Positions 46,142-58,902 of a stretch of 64,000 bases of DNA are shown here, one piece after another; position 1 is the first letter of the stretch; every line of letters begins with the position of its first letter. The stretch is from NCBI GenBank assembly GCA_030015575.1, contig CM057344.1, positions 594,526,410 through 594,590,409 of the forward strand, in the 5' to 3' direction. The notes beneath the pieces were generated by a model that saw only the letters and a list, made by a program, of their open reading frames with translations, did no database searches and was not told the origin of the DNA. Origin of the DNA: Agapanthus africanus. Taxonomy: Eukaryota > Streptophyta > Magnoliopsida > Asparagales > Amaryllidaceae. Position numbers and translations under genes: made by a program.

Positions 46142-46550
46142 AAGGCTTTTGAATCCTATAAGCCGTGAAGGTCTCAAAGGGGAATTTTCCTTACGAGTCG
46201 TGAGGATCTCGTAAGTGTAACTTCTCCTTAGGAATCGTGGGGATCCCTAAGTGTGTTGCTCCCTTATGAGTCGTAAGGATCTCACGCAGGTAGTTTCCTC
46301 CTTACAAGGTCAAGATGACCTTGCAAGTGTCTTTTAACGAGATTGCGCCCTTTCGGGTTTTCACAAACTCTCCGGTAGCCCTGCTGTTTTTACTCACGGA
46401 GCCCTTTCGGGTTTTCATCCGTGCCCATTTCACTTATGGACGTACCGTTTTTTATTTCTTCTTTTATTTTATTTTATTTTGTTATTATTTTTTTCGCGTT
46501 AGCCTTGGGATGCTGCGATCCGTAGTAGTTTATAGACGTCTCGGTCAGGC
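46142..46550 (-). repeat. T2 post-pol spacer
   Basis: It contains one CCCGAAAGGG hairpin module (46348 and 46402, 54 bases apart) and about 35-bp GAGATCCTCACGACTCGTAA-type repeats, matching T1 34517-35230. It is cut at 46141/46142 by the T1 LTR end. Confidence 0.8.
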
Positions 46551-47690
46551 GTAGTATTTCTTCAAGAAATGGCCGTTTATTGTCCTTAAGGGTCTTTCGC
46601 CATGCATATCCATGAGCAAGTAAGCCCCACCCTGGTAGACTTTGTCTATGATGTACGGGCCTTCATAGTTCGGCTCGAATTTCTTTCATTTGGTACGATT
46701 GGGGATTATAGGTCTCTTGACCACTAGCACGAGTTCACCTTGGCAAAATGTTCTCGGCCTAGTCAATCTCTCGTATGAGCGCGTCATCTTTGCTTTGTAA
46801 GCTTCCAAGTTTTGCTGCGCCATGAGCCGGGTTTCGTCAAGGGCGTCGAGCTCCTCAAGCCGAAGATGAGCATTGTCTTCGTCCGTTAGTTCGTAATGAA
46901 CCGCCACTCGTAAGGAGGGTAGCTCTATCTCTAAGGGGAGTACTGCTTTAGTGCCGAATACCAATGCATACGACGTTGTGCTTGTGGCCGTTTTGAACGT
47001 AGTTCGATACGCCTAGAGAGCTTCATGCAGTCTCTCGTGCCAGTCCTTTTTATTTTTGGACACCGCCTTTTCACGATCTTCGTCAAGGTCTTATTGAAAG
47101 CCTCAGCCAGACCATTAGCTCGGGGATTATAGACCGAAGAGTATCTCCAGTCTATATTATGTTGTTGCGCGAAGCGGCTGATTTTGTGACTTCTATAGGC
47201 CGGCCCATTATCGGAGATAATCCGTCGTGGAGTGCCGAACCGATAGATGACGTGTGTCTTGAAGAAATAGAGGATATTCTCCGTCTTCACTTCTCTTAGT
47301 GGTACTGCTTCTGCCCACTTGGAGAAGTAATCAGTTGTCGCCAGTATGAACCGGTATCCTCTTGACGATGCTGGTTCAATGGGTCCGATTATGTCAGTTC
47401 CCCACATTTCGAATAGCCAGCTAGTCACCGTTGGATGTAGCGGATTTGGATACTGGTGGATAAAGTCCCCATGAATCTGGCACGAGTTCCACTGTTTCCC
47501 GTATTCGAGGCAGTCTTGGATCATTGTGGGCCAATAGTAGCCTATCCTTTTGATCTTCAGTTTCATCTTCGGCCCGGCTTGGTAAAAACCGCAGAGTCTG
47601 TCGTGAGTTTCTTGAATGACTCTCCTTGCTTCTTCAGGTCCCAGGCATCTTAGCCATAGAGAATCAAATGATATCTTATATAGTGTCATT
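46550..47690 (-). pseudogene. T2 integrase
   Basis: The zinc-region CLEYGKQWNSCQ, the core MWGTDIIGPI, TTDYFSKWAEA, IISDNGPAY and NGLAEAFNKTL, and the tail with FCQGELVLVVKRP run from about 47.6 down to 46.7 kb. The domain order and text match T1, and the place where C2 entered T1 is uninterrupted here. It would integrate T2 cDNA. It is broken in a few places. Confidence 0.88.
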
Positions 47691-47829
47691 GACGAAGGCG
47701 AAGGATAGAGCTTGTTTCATGAGCTGATTCTTGAGGACACATCTTCAGGTGTTCGACGGGATTTGAAGTAGTCTATAAAGACTTCTCTCCAATCCTTAGT
47801 CTTTTCCTGGTCTTTTATTTGTAGGGCCG

Positions 47830-48960
47830 TTAGCTTGGTCGCTCCCTTTTTTCGGACAGCTCCGGAGATATTTCTGCTGGTGCAAGAACTCGACGGCTTT
47901 GCACAATGATCCTTACATCATTGAGGTTCTCGTCGACCAGTTCTTTAGCAAGCTTGGCTAATGCATCCGCCTTGCTATTTTCCGCGCACGGTATGCTTTC
48001 CAGGGCATAGGAAGGGATTCGAGTCAGCAGTTGTTGCACTCTCGCACCGTACTTTACAAACTCTGGTTTGCACGTTTTATAGTCGCCATTTACTTGACTA
48101 ACGACCAGCTGGGAGTCTCCGTATATGAGGAGGTTTTCGATTCCCATGTCGACAGCGATCTTAAGACCTGCTATCAAAGCTTCATATTCGGCTTCATTGT
48201 TTGTCCTCGGCTTTGTCAAGGAAAAGGCAAAGCGCATTATCCCTCCTAATGGAGTCACGAAGATGAGGCCTACCCCAGATTTGATTATGGGGGTGCTGTG
48301 CTCTCGCTTCTTCATGGAAGATGCCCCATCGAAGTAGAGTTTCCATCGGGTGTCATTCTCTCCTTTCTCCCCATCGATCGTGTCAAACGCGTGCTCGTAT
48401 CGAAATTCGCAATTTAGGGGTGAATCGGCAGGTATAGGATGCTCAGCGAGGAAGTCGGCGATGGCCTGGCCTTTCACTGCCTTGAGCAGTCGATATGTTA
48501 TCCAGAACTCCATCAAGAGTAGGGCCCATTTAGCGAGCTTTCCTGTTAGTATGGCCCTTGATATCAAATATTTGAGAGGATCCACTTTTGATATGAGATG
48601 GACCTCATGCGCCAAAGCATAGTGTCCGAGCTTCGTTATTGCGAAAATTAACGCCAGGCAGTGTTTTTCAATGGGGGTGTAATTATTTTCTGCCTCCAGG
48701 AGAACTCGACTCAAATAGTAGAGGGCCCTCTCTTTCCCTTGGTCGTTCTCCTGTGCCCATAGTGTGCCTAAAGAGCCTCCGAGGGTTGTTGTATACAGGA
48801 TGAGAGGCTTCTCCTTGACTGGAGCAGTCAGCACGGGCGGATTCTGCAGGTATTGCTTGATTTCGTCGAGTGCACTCTGGCATTTATGATCCCAGACGAA
48901 CGAGTTCCCCTTTTTCATTAGGTGACTGTAGGGGCGGCATTTGTCGGAGAGGTTGGTTAT
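47830..48960 (-). pseudogene. T2 RNase H and second (archaeal-type) RNase H
   Basis: The first RNase H has ALYYLSRVLLEAENNYTPIEKHC, cited here as ALYYLSR and YTPIEKHCLALI, at about 48.65-48.72 kb. The archaeal-type domain has YFDGASS near 48.33 kb, NNEAEYEAL near 48.19 kb and IYGDSQLVVSQVNG near 48.1 kb. This dual arrangement is diagnostic of the Tat lineage. The region is in one long, mostly open stretch. Confidence 0.88.
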
Positions 48961-50330
48961 GAACCGTCAGATATATGCGAGCTTTCCTTGGAGAGATCGC
49001 AGTTGCTTGAGAGTTCTTGGCGGAGGCATTTCTATGATCGCCTTGATTTTCGACGGGTTTATCTCGATGCTTCGGTGTTGTACAATGAATCCTAGGAATT
49101 TACCTGAGGAGACTCCGAACGCGCATTTGAGAGGGTTCATCTTCAAGTTGTATTTTCGAAGGCACTGAAACACGATCTTCAGATGCTCCCAATGCTCCTC
49201 GTATGATTTGCTTTTTATAACAAGGTCGTCAATATAGCATTCGACGATTTCATGTATAAGGTCATCAAAAATCTTCGTCATATCCCTCTGATAGGTAGCG
49301 CCGGCGTTCTTCAAACCGAAAGGCATTACTTTGTAGCAAAATATCCCCAGCGGAGTCCGGAAAGTGGTATGCTTCTGGTCTTTGGGATGCATCTTTATTT
49401 GATTATACCCCGATGAGCCGTCCATGAAGGAGAAAACTTCATGAGTGGACGTGTTGTCTATCATCAGCTCAGTAACCGGTACAGGAAAATCATCTTTTGG
49501 GGAAGCTTTGTTGAGGTCTCGAAAGTCCACGCAGATACGTACTGTTCCATTTTTCTTCATCACTGGGACGATGTTGGCAATCCAGTCAGGGCACTGAACC
49601 TCTCGGATAAACCCGGAGTCGATTAACTTCTTGACTTCGGCGTTGATGCTCATCTTAAGTTCGAGCCGCATTCTTCTTGGTGCTTGCTTGAATGGCTTGA
49701 CGTCCGGAGATATCGCCAATTTATGCACAGCTATTTCTGGATCTAGTCCCGGCATTTCGGAGTAGTTCCATGCGAAACAGTCTTTATACTGTATGAGCAC
49801 GTCTTTGAGTGTAGCCACCTGTTCTTTAGACAGCAGCTCGCTGACGAACATAGGCCGTGGATCATTTGCCGTTCCCAAGTCGATTTTTCTGAAGTTATCT
49901 GCAGTAGTGTGTATCCCATCTTCCAGCTCTTTTGGCGCCGGTAGAAATTCTAAGATCAACTCATCTTCATCATCATTTTCGAAGCACCAGGAAAGGTCAT
50001 CCACATTATCGTGCTTTCTTTCTTCCGACATCATTATCACGTGACAGGTACGAGATCGCTTCCAAGACCAATGTTGCTCTGGCTTTACTCTCGCTGCATA
50101 TGTGGTTTTCGGTTCATGCTTCTGTGGCGAGGTTACCCTCCAACTGCTGGATAAAGCGAACCTGCCTTGTTGATACTGGTCTTCTACCCAGTCTTTGAAT
50201 GTGAAGCAATCTTTGAGAGGATGTCCTATCGCTTGGTGATAGGAGCAATAATCTGGGTGAGAGACCTCGTCTGTTTGCTCAGAGTGTTTGGACTCCGGGA
50301 GCGTAACCATTTGATGTTTCATGACAAGAT
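48961..50330 (-). pseudogene. T2 reverse transcriptase with upstream knuckle module
   Basis: CSYHQAIGHPLKDCFTFKDW near 50.24 kb is the CHHC module also seen in T1. RT motifs follow: RICVDFRDLN near 49.52 kb, FMDGSSGYNQI near 49.41 kb, FGLKNAGATYQR near 49.31 kb and the catalytic YIDDLVI near 49.23 kb. The stretch is long and largely open. Confidence 0.9.
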
Positions 50331-50339
50331 CGAATATCT

Positions 50340-51940
50340 TCCTTGTCTTGTCTCAGGGAAAAGAATATGCTCGACCCATCTTCTTTATAAGAGACGGATC
50401 CCGGCTGCTCAATTTTCGACCGCGAGGCTTCTTGGACCCGCTTTGCTGCTGTCGAACATTTTTTTCGTTCTTCAGTTTATTTTTGCCTGCACGTCGAGTC
50501 TTCCGTATGACGGGCTGGAAACGAAGGGCATCGTCGTTTTTCATAGCCTGCTGAAGGAGGCGCCGCGTTCTGGCTTTTTCATAGATGGCCATTTCACGGC
50601 TATGGTCATCCTGGACCTTTTGACCCGCTTCCCTTATTAGCTTATCCATCTGTTCTTCGAACGACGGACTTGGCACTTTCATGGCGGGACTTTGTTTTGG
50701 TTCAGGGTTAGCGTCTTCTAACAGGGCATCTCCTTCTTCATTAAAGTCATGTATAACGTAGCAGCCATGAAATCGCTCTCGTTTCTTGGATTGAACATAT
50801 CCAAGCCCGATCGTTTCCATTCTCCCGTTGGGCAATTTTCGCTGAGTTCCGGGGACGTTCCAGATCCTGTTGTAGAATTGAGCTTGTCGAGAAGTCTGTT
50901 TGAAGGGTACGCCTTGGCGCCTCAACATCCTTTTTAATTCTTTTGTGTAGTATCTGGGCAGACGGATGGGCTGGAGCCTGTCAAGCATAGAATCAGCGCC
51001 ATGCCAGATTTCTTTCTCCACTTTGGTTTCCACCGATCGATAAAAGAGGATCGCCTTTTCATCTTTTCGCCTGGGAGGGACGTTGAACATCTGCAGTTCT
51101 TGTACACTGTAGGTATCAAGTGCGTCGAGCTCTTTGTAATGCTCTTGCGGAACCATGGCGATCTGCAAACTCTGATCATCTCCAATGAAGGCTTGCACTG
51201 ATGGACGAGCTGAGAATACTGCATTGACCTCGTCTTCAGAGTCACTGCCAAAGACCATAATAAGGGTAGACGGTCCCGGTTTGTTGTACCGGGGAGGTCC
51301 CGAATAGACTATCTCTTCTTCCTCCCCGGTATCGCTCATGAAGACCGGAATGGTGATGATAACTTTTTGCTTATCCTCAGGTTTATGGAATCTTTCCTTG
51401 TCTTCAAATTCTTGTAAGAAGTACTTTGCATCTTCGTACTTTCGGACTTCGTTTACGGAGAATGGGTTCAGCTCCCCTGTCACAGTGTATTCAAGCCCAT
51501 CTTTGAAGTACTTCATACACTGATGCTGTGTAGAAGGGACAATGTTGTACCTGTGTAACCAAGACCGGCCGAGCAAAGCGTTGCAGCAAGTCTTGGCGTC
51601 AATGACGTGGAACTTGATATCAGTGACGAGCAGCCCAAAGCATAACGTCAGTATCACAGACCCGAGCGTTCGTGATGACTGGGAGTCAAACCCGGAGATA
51701 GTGATTTTATCCCGAGCGAGGTGTTGAACGCTCATGCAGATTTCTTTCATCACCCCCACATTTAGGAGATTAACAGAGGACCCATTGTCAACTAGGATCT
51801 TCCCTATCTTAATGTCATAGCAATACCCAGAGACATATAGGGGACAGTTGTGCTCGCATGTTCCGAGGAGGAGATCTTCATCGCCGAAAATGATGTCAGC
51901 TGTGTGAATTTCTTCCAGCTCGTCCTTCATCTTTTCTTCG
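50340..51940 (-). pseudogene. T2 aspartic protease and following linker
   Basis: The protease has LYVSGYC, LVDNGSSVNLL near 51.79 kb and CCNALLGRSWLH near 51.57 kb, then a charged linker with LDRLQPIRLPRYYTKEL near 50.97 kb. A basic stretch lies before the knuckle module. T1 18.8-20.7 kb is the counterpart. It would process gag and pol. The stretch is long and open. Confidence 0.85.
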
Positions 51941-52029
51941 GCGAGGAAAGCTTGAAACTGGTCAGGCTCTTGTAATGCCTTGATCAGAGAATCTTTCGCC
52001 TCTTTGGATAGCAGAAGGGCGTCGAGAAT

Positions 52030-52681
52030 GCTTAGCTACGAGGGTATCTTCCTCAGGTGTGCCAGAACATTGTAATCCACCTTGTTTTTCTTGGGCAGGT
52101 CCTTGGCTGCCAGCTCTTCGACGACTCGGTTATCGAGGGTGATATCCTTAGGGACCTTTTCTTTCCCCTTATCCTTTTTGTTCGATCCCTTGTTTGCGGG
52201 TCCGAGATTCTTTTCAGGTAGCGTGCGATTGCGCAGTTGAATGTTCTCACAGGTCTTCATCTCTTCGGTTTCAGAGATGGATTCCTTGAAGAGAGGGCCA
52301 AGGGCTATTTCTTCATCAGAATCACTCTCGAAGGTGAGAACTTGCGATCCCCCGGAATTAACCATGTGACATTCACCGACAGTTCTTTTATGCTCATCTG
52401 TCATGCTTCTTTATTCCCGACGAGTTTTGCGCTTCATCCGCTTGAAATGCTGCCGGTGAGCAACGTATCCCTGCCACCAATTTTTAAAGGCGTTGCATTC
52501 TTCAGTAGGGTGTGTGGTCCTCCAATGTTACAAGCAGTAGTTTGGATGTGCATCCTCTTCGTTAAGGTGTATCCTATCAGGAATGTTTCCTTTGGAGGGT
52601 GGTGGCTTCATTCCCATCGATATGGCTTTGGCGAACCTTTTCCTTGTCTTGAACCTGCTTTTGCTGGCGGTCGAAGTGCTC
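52030..52681 (-). pseudogene. T2 late gag, cut by the T3 insertion
   Basis: It matches T1 at about 18.45-19.03 kb (IQLRNRTLPEKNLGPAN, then VDYNVLAHLRK). T1 gag homology continues to about 52.66 kb and stops at the T3 LTR terminus at 52682. The earlier gag of T2 would lie beyond T3, outside the window. It is broken. Confidence 0.75.
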
Positions 52682-53254
52682 TGTTCCCCTCCGGATGACG
52701 CGCAAGACAGACGTCTTGCCTAAAATTCGGGGCAGATGCTAATTGGTGCTATCCGTCCACCTCTTCGAAGATGCCAAGTTGATTTATGGCACCTTGTATC
52801 GAAGGTTTAAACGGATGCAGCCGATGTAGCAGACTTCGTCAGATTCCGCCTCGTCTGAGGGTTTTTTGATTGTGGGGACACTCTTCCCTGCAGGCGCAAG
52901 CCCCTACAGTTAATTATGCTACCGCATCGCAGTAGCCACTTTCTCCTTCTCAAGATGGTCACTTTGTGTCGTGGGTGTTTGTTTTGTTTGTGGTTGCCCG
53001 TGGATTGTATACGGAGACTAATTTACGTTGTCGCCCGTAGGGCGTGGATTAGTCCAAATCCGTATCTTTTTAGATTTGGGTTTGGGGGTTGGGTTTAAGA
53101 ATACGTTAGCCTCATTTGAGACTAAGATCAACTTAAACATGTGTTAAAGATACGGTAGTCTAATTTCTAGACTAAGATCAACTTAACAGGATCATTTAGA
53201 TCCAACAAGAGAGCATTTGGGCTCTATTGTTTAGTTTAGGGACATTTTGGTCGA
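52682..53254 (-). repeat. T3 3' LTR, 3' portion
   Basis: The first 250 bases are the inverted match of the T1 LTR end, with the CTGCAGG-type hairpin near 52900 and the T-rich complement of the A-rich run. Next to it the sequence matches T1 45611-45910. The other LTR limit is not determinable, as for T1. Confidence 0.78.
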
Positions 53255-53811
53255 TTTCCAGTTTAGGGACATAGTGGTCCATCGTTAGTTTAAAGACATC
53301 CCGGTCAAGGTTAAGGACATCATAGTCCGTGAGTTTAAAGACCTCACAGTCAAGGTTAAAGACATCATAGTCCATGGGTTTAAGGACCCCACAGTCCAAT
53401 GTTAGTTTTAAGACATCACGGTCGAGGTTAAGAACATCATAGTCCATGAGTTTAAGGACCCCACAGTCCGATGTTAGTTTAAAGACATCACGGTCGAGGT
53501 TAAGGACGTCATAGTCTGTGGGTTTAAGGATCCCACAGTCCGATGTTAGTTTAAAGACATCACGGTTGAGGTTAAGGACATCATAGTCTATGGGTTTAGG
53601 GACCCCACAGTCCATTGTTAGTTTTAAGAAATCACGGTCGAGATTAAAGACATCATAGTCCATGAGTTTAAGGACCCCACAGTCCATAGTTTAGAGACGT
53701 CATAGTCTGTGAGATGTGTGGTTGTCGGGACCCGTCACCTCTTTGAAGACGTTGAGGAATTACAACGACAATTATCAAAGGAGTGAAGAGATGTACCCTT
53801 GAACCAAGGCA
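53255..53811 (-). repeat. T3 minisatellite B and 115-bp block
   Basis: 72-bp units with the 24-residue peptide repeat on the minus strand (53255-53690), then the 115-bp block (53697-53811), mirror T1 45181-45610. Confidence 0.85.
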
Positions 53812-56800
53812 GCTTGGGGATCTGTAGTCTAATTTGGAACTAAGATCAAATAATTAGATTATGAGCACATTGGCTCAGTTAAATTTGAATTGAGGACTTA
53901 TGGCCAGTTTGGGCTAAGTCCAATTAGATCTGAAGTGTTGGCCCTTTGTTGGACCATTAGACATTTGTCTGGGTTCAAGCCCACATTATTTAGCAATGCT
54001 AAACAAGAGTTTGAGGGCTTTGATAACATTTGGGCCTTTGGCTAAGGATTAAAAATTATACCACTGAGTTTGTACTCGATTTTGAGATTCAATTGAAGGG
54101 GAGGCTTTGCCTCTAGAAAATTAGCCAATTTGGCTAAAGCTGGTGTTAAACACTAGAGAACAACAGTGTTAAACACTGGAAATAAGATTATCAAACTAGT
54201 GTTAAACACTTAGAAATGTGATTCTCAAATTAGTGTTAAACATTAAAAGATAGCAGTGTTAAACACTGGAAACAAAATTGTCAGATTAGTGTTAAACACT
54301 AGAAGAGGGCGGGATCATGTGGGAGCACGTGATAGAATCAAAAAGTGGGGCCAGATCCCCTTATTTTTTTCTCAGGATGTTCAGATGAGTGTTAAACACT
54401 TTTGGTCTTCAGGCCGTCACGTGTGGGCATGTGATGCGCTTCCAGTCATTGATTATTAAAGCGTTTTATTAGGGTTCACTTGGGGACATGTGAGGGCGCC
54501 CAAGAATGGTTCTGCCTTTGGATTTGTTCTCTTTTGTTTTAAGGGTCACGTGGGAGAACGTGAGGCATTGCCTCCGAGCTTTTTCCCTTCTCATTTTGGG
54601 GATCTCTTCAGGGGTCACGTGGGGTCACGTACCTTAGTCCTTTGCATGCATGGAGATCCTTCAAATCTCTTTATTTTCAAGAATCGAATTCTTTTATAGG
54701 GTTAAACCCTAATTATGATTAAATTCCTATTGTGAAAGAATTAAATTCTTATATAGAGTGAAACCCTATTATCATTTAGGAGGAATTAAATTCCTGTAAA
54801 TCTGAGAGAATTAAATTCTCAATTAGGGCCAAACCCTAATTCTGTCCATCTTGAAGGAATTAAATTCCTGTAGGAGAATTAAATTCTCAGATAGGGTTTA
54901 AACCCCAATTTCATCATGAAGGAATTAAATTCCTGTGAGTTTGGGAGAATTAAATTCTCATATAGGGTTAAACCCTAATTTTGTTTTGGGAGAATTAAAT
55001 TCTCTAAACTCAATTCTCCCTCTAAGTTTTGGATCTGCATGGCAGGATCTCAACCCGATGAGAATTAAATTCTCATCTTATGGGGAGATATGCTCTGTGC
55101 AGATCTTCAACCAGAAGAAGAACTAAGTTCTTTTTTTTTTGTAGAAGAGTTAAACTCTTAGATTTGAGAATTAAATTCTCTGTTTGAAGTTTTGATCCCC
55201 TTTCTTTTCTTACCTAGGGTTTTTCTTTTGTAGAGAATTAAATTCTCCTTTCTTTTCCACTCTGAAATTTCAAGATTTCAAAGCTCTCTCTCCAAAACTC
55301 TATATCTCTTCTTCTCTTCTCTTGGCTCCTATTTATACGAGGAGGAAAAGAATCAATTTGCTTAGCAAATATTTCTTTGAAAGATTTTGTTTGTTTTCAT
55401 AATTAACATGAGCCTTTAGATTATTAAGTGAATTTTATTCACCGTTGGATTTTTAATCCAAAGATATTCTGTTTGTTATTTCTGGTGAGATTTAGGGAAA
55501 TCTTTCCTTGTCTAAGATTTTTCCATAAATTGGTAATATTTAATCACCCCTGGATTTTTAATCCAACGGTTCTCCTTAATCCTTTCCCATTTGGAAAGAT
55601 TTTAGAGAAATTTAGAATTTTAATTCTATTAAATTGTAAGGTTTTCGAAGTCTGTCACGTGCTGGTACGTGACCCTTGGTCACGTGTGAGCACGTGACTC
55701 TCAATTGAGCCCTTTAACAGCCGCTTGTTTATTTGTTGTTTTAACCATCACGTGTCAACACGTGACCATTGGTCACGTGTGAGCACGTGACACCTCGTTG
55801 AGGTATTTTCTGACTTTTAGAATTAAATTCTATTAAGCTGCAAGGCTTTCAAAGCCTGTCACGTGATGGCACGTGACCCTTGGTCACGTGTGAGCACGTG
55901 ACTCCAAATTGAGTCATCTTTCAGCCTTTTGTTTTTCGTTTCTGTTTAGTGAGATTTTAACCATCACGTGTTATCACGTGACCATTGGTCACGTATGCAC
56001 GTGATAACTCATTGAGGTAATTCCTGATTTTTTAATCAGGAAACAAATGCCCCCACAGCATTGCTCTTATGTGTTTGCACGTGAGTGCAGCGCTGTCACT
56101 TTTGTGACCGTTGGATCCATCTAGAGAATCGGGGAGATGAAACATTTTCCATCACATCCTATAAATGCAGGGGTCTCTTCAGAAGCGCCTCCACTCTTGC
56201 TTGCCTTCTTCCTCGTAACTTTTTCCTTTCTGAGAATTTAATTCTCCTTTCCAGAGCTTAGTTCTCTGTTTCGAAAATTTCCAGAGTTTTACTCTGTTAA
56301 AAAAAAAAATTCCCTTTTCTCAGGTAATGATCTTGAACGGCTGAAGAACTTTCATTCATATGAACTCTTTGGATTTTAAATCCACACCAAGGGTTTTTCC
56401 CTTTTAATAAGAACCCATCTTTCTTTAAGTTCTTTAACAAAATCAGAAAACCATTTAACCTTAACCATTTAACCTTCAGATAGTAGATCTCTTAGGGTTT
56501 CTCTAATCTTTAGGGATCGGTGGTGGTGTTTGCTTTTTCCATGGAATTTAATTCCATCACAAAAATGTTTCTGGGAATTTAATTCCCTTTTTCAAAAAAG
56601 GAATTTAATTCCTATGAAGAACTTAGTTCTTCCCAGAGGACTTTTTGGGTTTTCTTGCCCTGAGTTGTTTCTCTGTAACCAAGAAGAAGAAGTTTGCAAT
56701 GTCTCTTTCTGGGAATTTAATTCCCTTAATTCTGTTTGATTTGCCACAGAGTCCAAGATGAATTTCTTTTTAGGGGAATGTGTAGGGTCATTTGCAATCC

Positions 56801-56950
56801 ACTGCTTATTTAATGAGAATCTTCCTTTTGTTTCATTATAATTGCTTTGCCTCATCATTAGCCAGCCGCCATCTTGATTTCGTGGGACCCACGTGTTTTG
56901 TAACTAAGGGTCCCATAAAATGAGTCCGCTGTCGCTTTCTTCCACTGTCT
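53812..56950. repeat. T3 field of TTTAA palindromes and G-boxes
   Basis: This is the mirror of T1 42286-45180. AGTGTTAAACACT-type palindromes are dense at 54130-54300, GAGAATTAAATTCTC and GGAATTAAATTCC types at 54660-55260 and 56525-56750. The G-box arrays are at 54310-54640 (eroded) and 55656-56003. No gene is seen. Short peptides such as the one at 54935-55126 have a near copy in T1 only because the repeats are shared. Confidence 0.8.
55656..56003. promoter_or_regulatory. G-box array of T3 (four quadruplets)
   Basis: Quadruplets start at 55656, 55749, 55860 and 55965, each with internal starts at about +10, +25 and +35. Examples are 55749, 55759, 55774, 55784 and 55860, 55870, 55885, 55895. 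The centre reads CCATTGG or CCTTGG, the inverse of the CCAAT-like centre in T1. Quadruplet intervals (93, 111, 105) mirror those in T1 (105, 111, 94). Confidence 0.72.
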
Positions 56951-57035
56951 TTTTATATGTATATATTTATAATCATATATATATACGCTGTTGGCTTCGC
57001 TTTTAACAATTTCTCCTTACTTTATTTCAGGTACA
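56951..57035 (+). promoter_or_regulatory. Likely core promoter and leader acceptor of the T3 antisense gene
   Basis: An AT-only run with repeated TATATA (56951-56986) precedes TTTATTTCAG (57021-57030) and the ATG at 57036. The T1 copy has the same arrangement. Confidence 0.45.
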
Positions 57036-58870
57036 ATGACTTCCGTTCCGTATTTCCCTTTCACCCACTCGGAAGCCACTTTTCCCCAATCGCCATCTGA
57101 CGAGGAGGTGATGGCAATGATCAGGGCTCATGACCCGAATCGCACTAATTTGCTTCTATGGGGGACCTGGTACAGTCACATCATCCGGGGTCGCCGGAGT
57201 TTTCTTTGCGAAGTGCCGACGGAGCCTACCTTTCCGTTCCTGCCGATGGATCCTCCAGGGACAGTCTTTGCTGTAGAGATGCCTAATTGGACTCCGATGG
57301 GATGACTTGAGCCTTCGACGACTGGTATCCTGAACCATCCGAACCCGGTCATAGACATTCTAGGACGCCGCATTTGCCAAGGCGAGGCCCAGCCATGGGG
57401 GCAGATATATAAGATAGGGTTTACCCCTCGACACCCCACGGGCTACCTTCTTTAGACTCGCTACATCTTATCCGCCCACCGCGCGCGACTGCAGAAGGTT
57501 GGGCTTTATCAGGTGATCTATGCGTCCCTCTTCCACTGCCCGTCTCATCATGTCTGGTGACCCCGGAACCAGTGAAATCTCCCCACCAACACTTTCCTCC
57601 TAGGGGACTGCGAAGTTTCGATTTCCTTAGAAGAATTCCGCGAGATCTCGGGGCTGCCGATCAGGGGGACACTTTATGAAGAGCTGCCGCCTCCCGACGA
57701 GTATGTCTTTGAAGCTGAGCCCACAATGCTCGACGGCCTGTCTACCGAGAATGCCGTCTGCCACAAGCATCCAAGTTTGATCAAGACCCTGGGCATTTTT
57801 GACAAACTTTTTACTGAGTCAGAGGATCAGGGCGTCACTTTCAAGAGTTTCATCGCTTGCTTCCTTCGCGAGGATGTCCTGTCGAATACGGCTCCAAAGT
57901 TTGCAAACATTAATGACCCCTTTGGGCTTGGTTTGAACAGGCGGCCGACTAAGGAATCAGATTTACCACAGTATTATATTCCCATTATGTCACCGGCATC
58001 TTTCGAATCGATTGCAGCTCCCGGTATGGACGAGGAGACATTCTTTGTGGGTTTTATCAGCGTCTGGCTTAGCTGGTTCGTCATCCCCATGCATCGTCGC
58101 TTCATGAGAGTTTCGGTTATCTATCCGGCTCATCGTATCGCTGAGGGGACACGGTTGGCCGTAGTCATCCCAGCGCTAGCGCATCTCTATCATGGATTAG
58201 GCGCCGCGGCCAATACCTCAACTCTCAGTGTGGATGTAGTAAACTTCTCCCTTCATTACTTCACATCTTGGATTGAGATGCACGTGTTGGGGGCTTTTGC
58301 TGCGCATCAGCGACTGCATTTTATGATGCCTATACTTTCCCGCAACTCATGCGGTTGGTGGATGCTTCTACTCCTGACCCGACTCAATTTGGGGCCATTC
58401 ATGTGTAGATTGCTCCTTACGCTACCACGGGCGGATTGGTATTCGTTGATCGGGTTCTATCCTCTCTTTCAGGTCCAGTCCAACAACTCCACGACTCGTC
58501 GAAAGAGGGGGCACCTTCTCTGAAGCCCCGGGAGGCCACGCACTTGTACACGATCAAACTAGGTTATCTGGTATTCCGTCAGAACAGTGCGGTCCTCTTT
58601 ATGCGGTACAATTCGCATCGTTTCGCCCGGCAGCTGGGATATAGTCAGGGCATTCCGTTTGAAGCTTTTACAGTCGCGCCGGTTCCTTCACCAGAAACTG
58701 TTCGCGATGCTGCTCACCACTTTGTGAGGCTGAACACTGGTTCCCGCTTCATGATCTCGGAAGCTGACGATATTCCCCGTTGTGTGGGGTCCTTTACGGG
58801 CTGGTACCTTCATCGGGTCAGCCCGATTATTACTGAGGAGAAGAGGGTGCTCCTTGGATACGGTACTCCT

Positions 58871-58902
<32 letters not shown>

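Larger units (their letters stand above)
46142..52681 (-). mobile_element. T2: Tat-lineage Ty3/gypsy element, internal part between two insertions
   Basis: On the minus strand T2 shows late gag, protease, RT, two RNase H domains, integrase and a short post-pol spacer, closely related to T1. Its right edge is the LTR terminus of T3 and its left edge the LTR terminus of T1. No LTR of T2 itself is visible, as expected if both neighbours inserted into it. Coding parts are broken, with about half a dozen interruptions, fewer than in T1. Confidence 0.8.

Noticed and set aside
52682-52700. T2 and T3 as a tandem pair sharing one LTR
   Set aside because: T2 has no PBS, leader or early gag next to that LTR. 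Insertion of T3 into T2 gag explains the junction with fewer steps.
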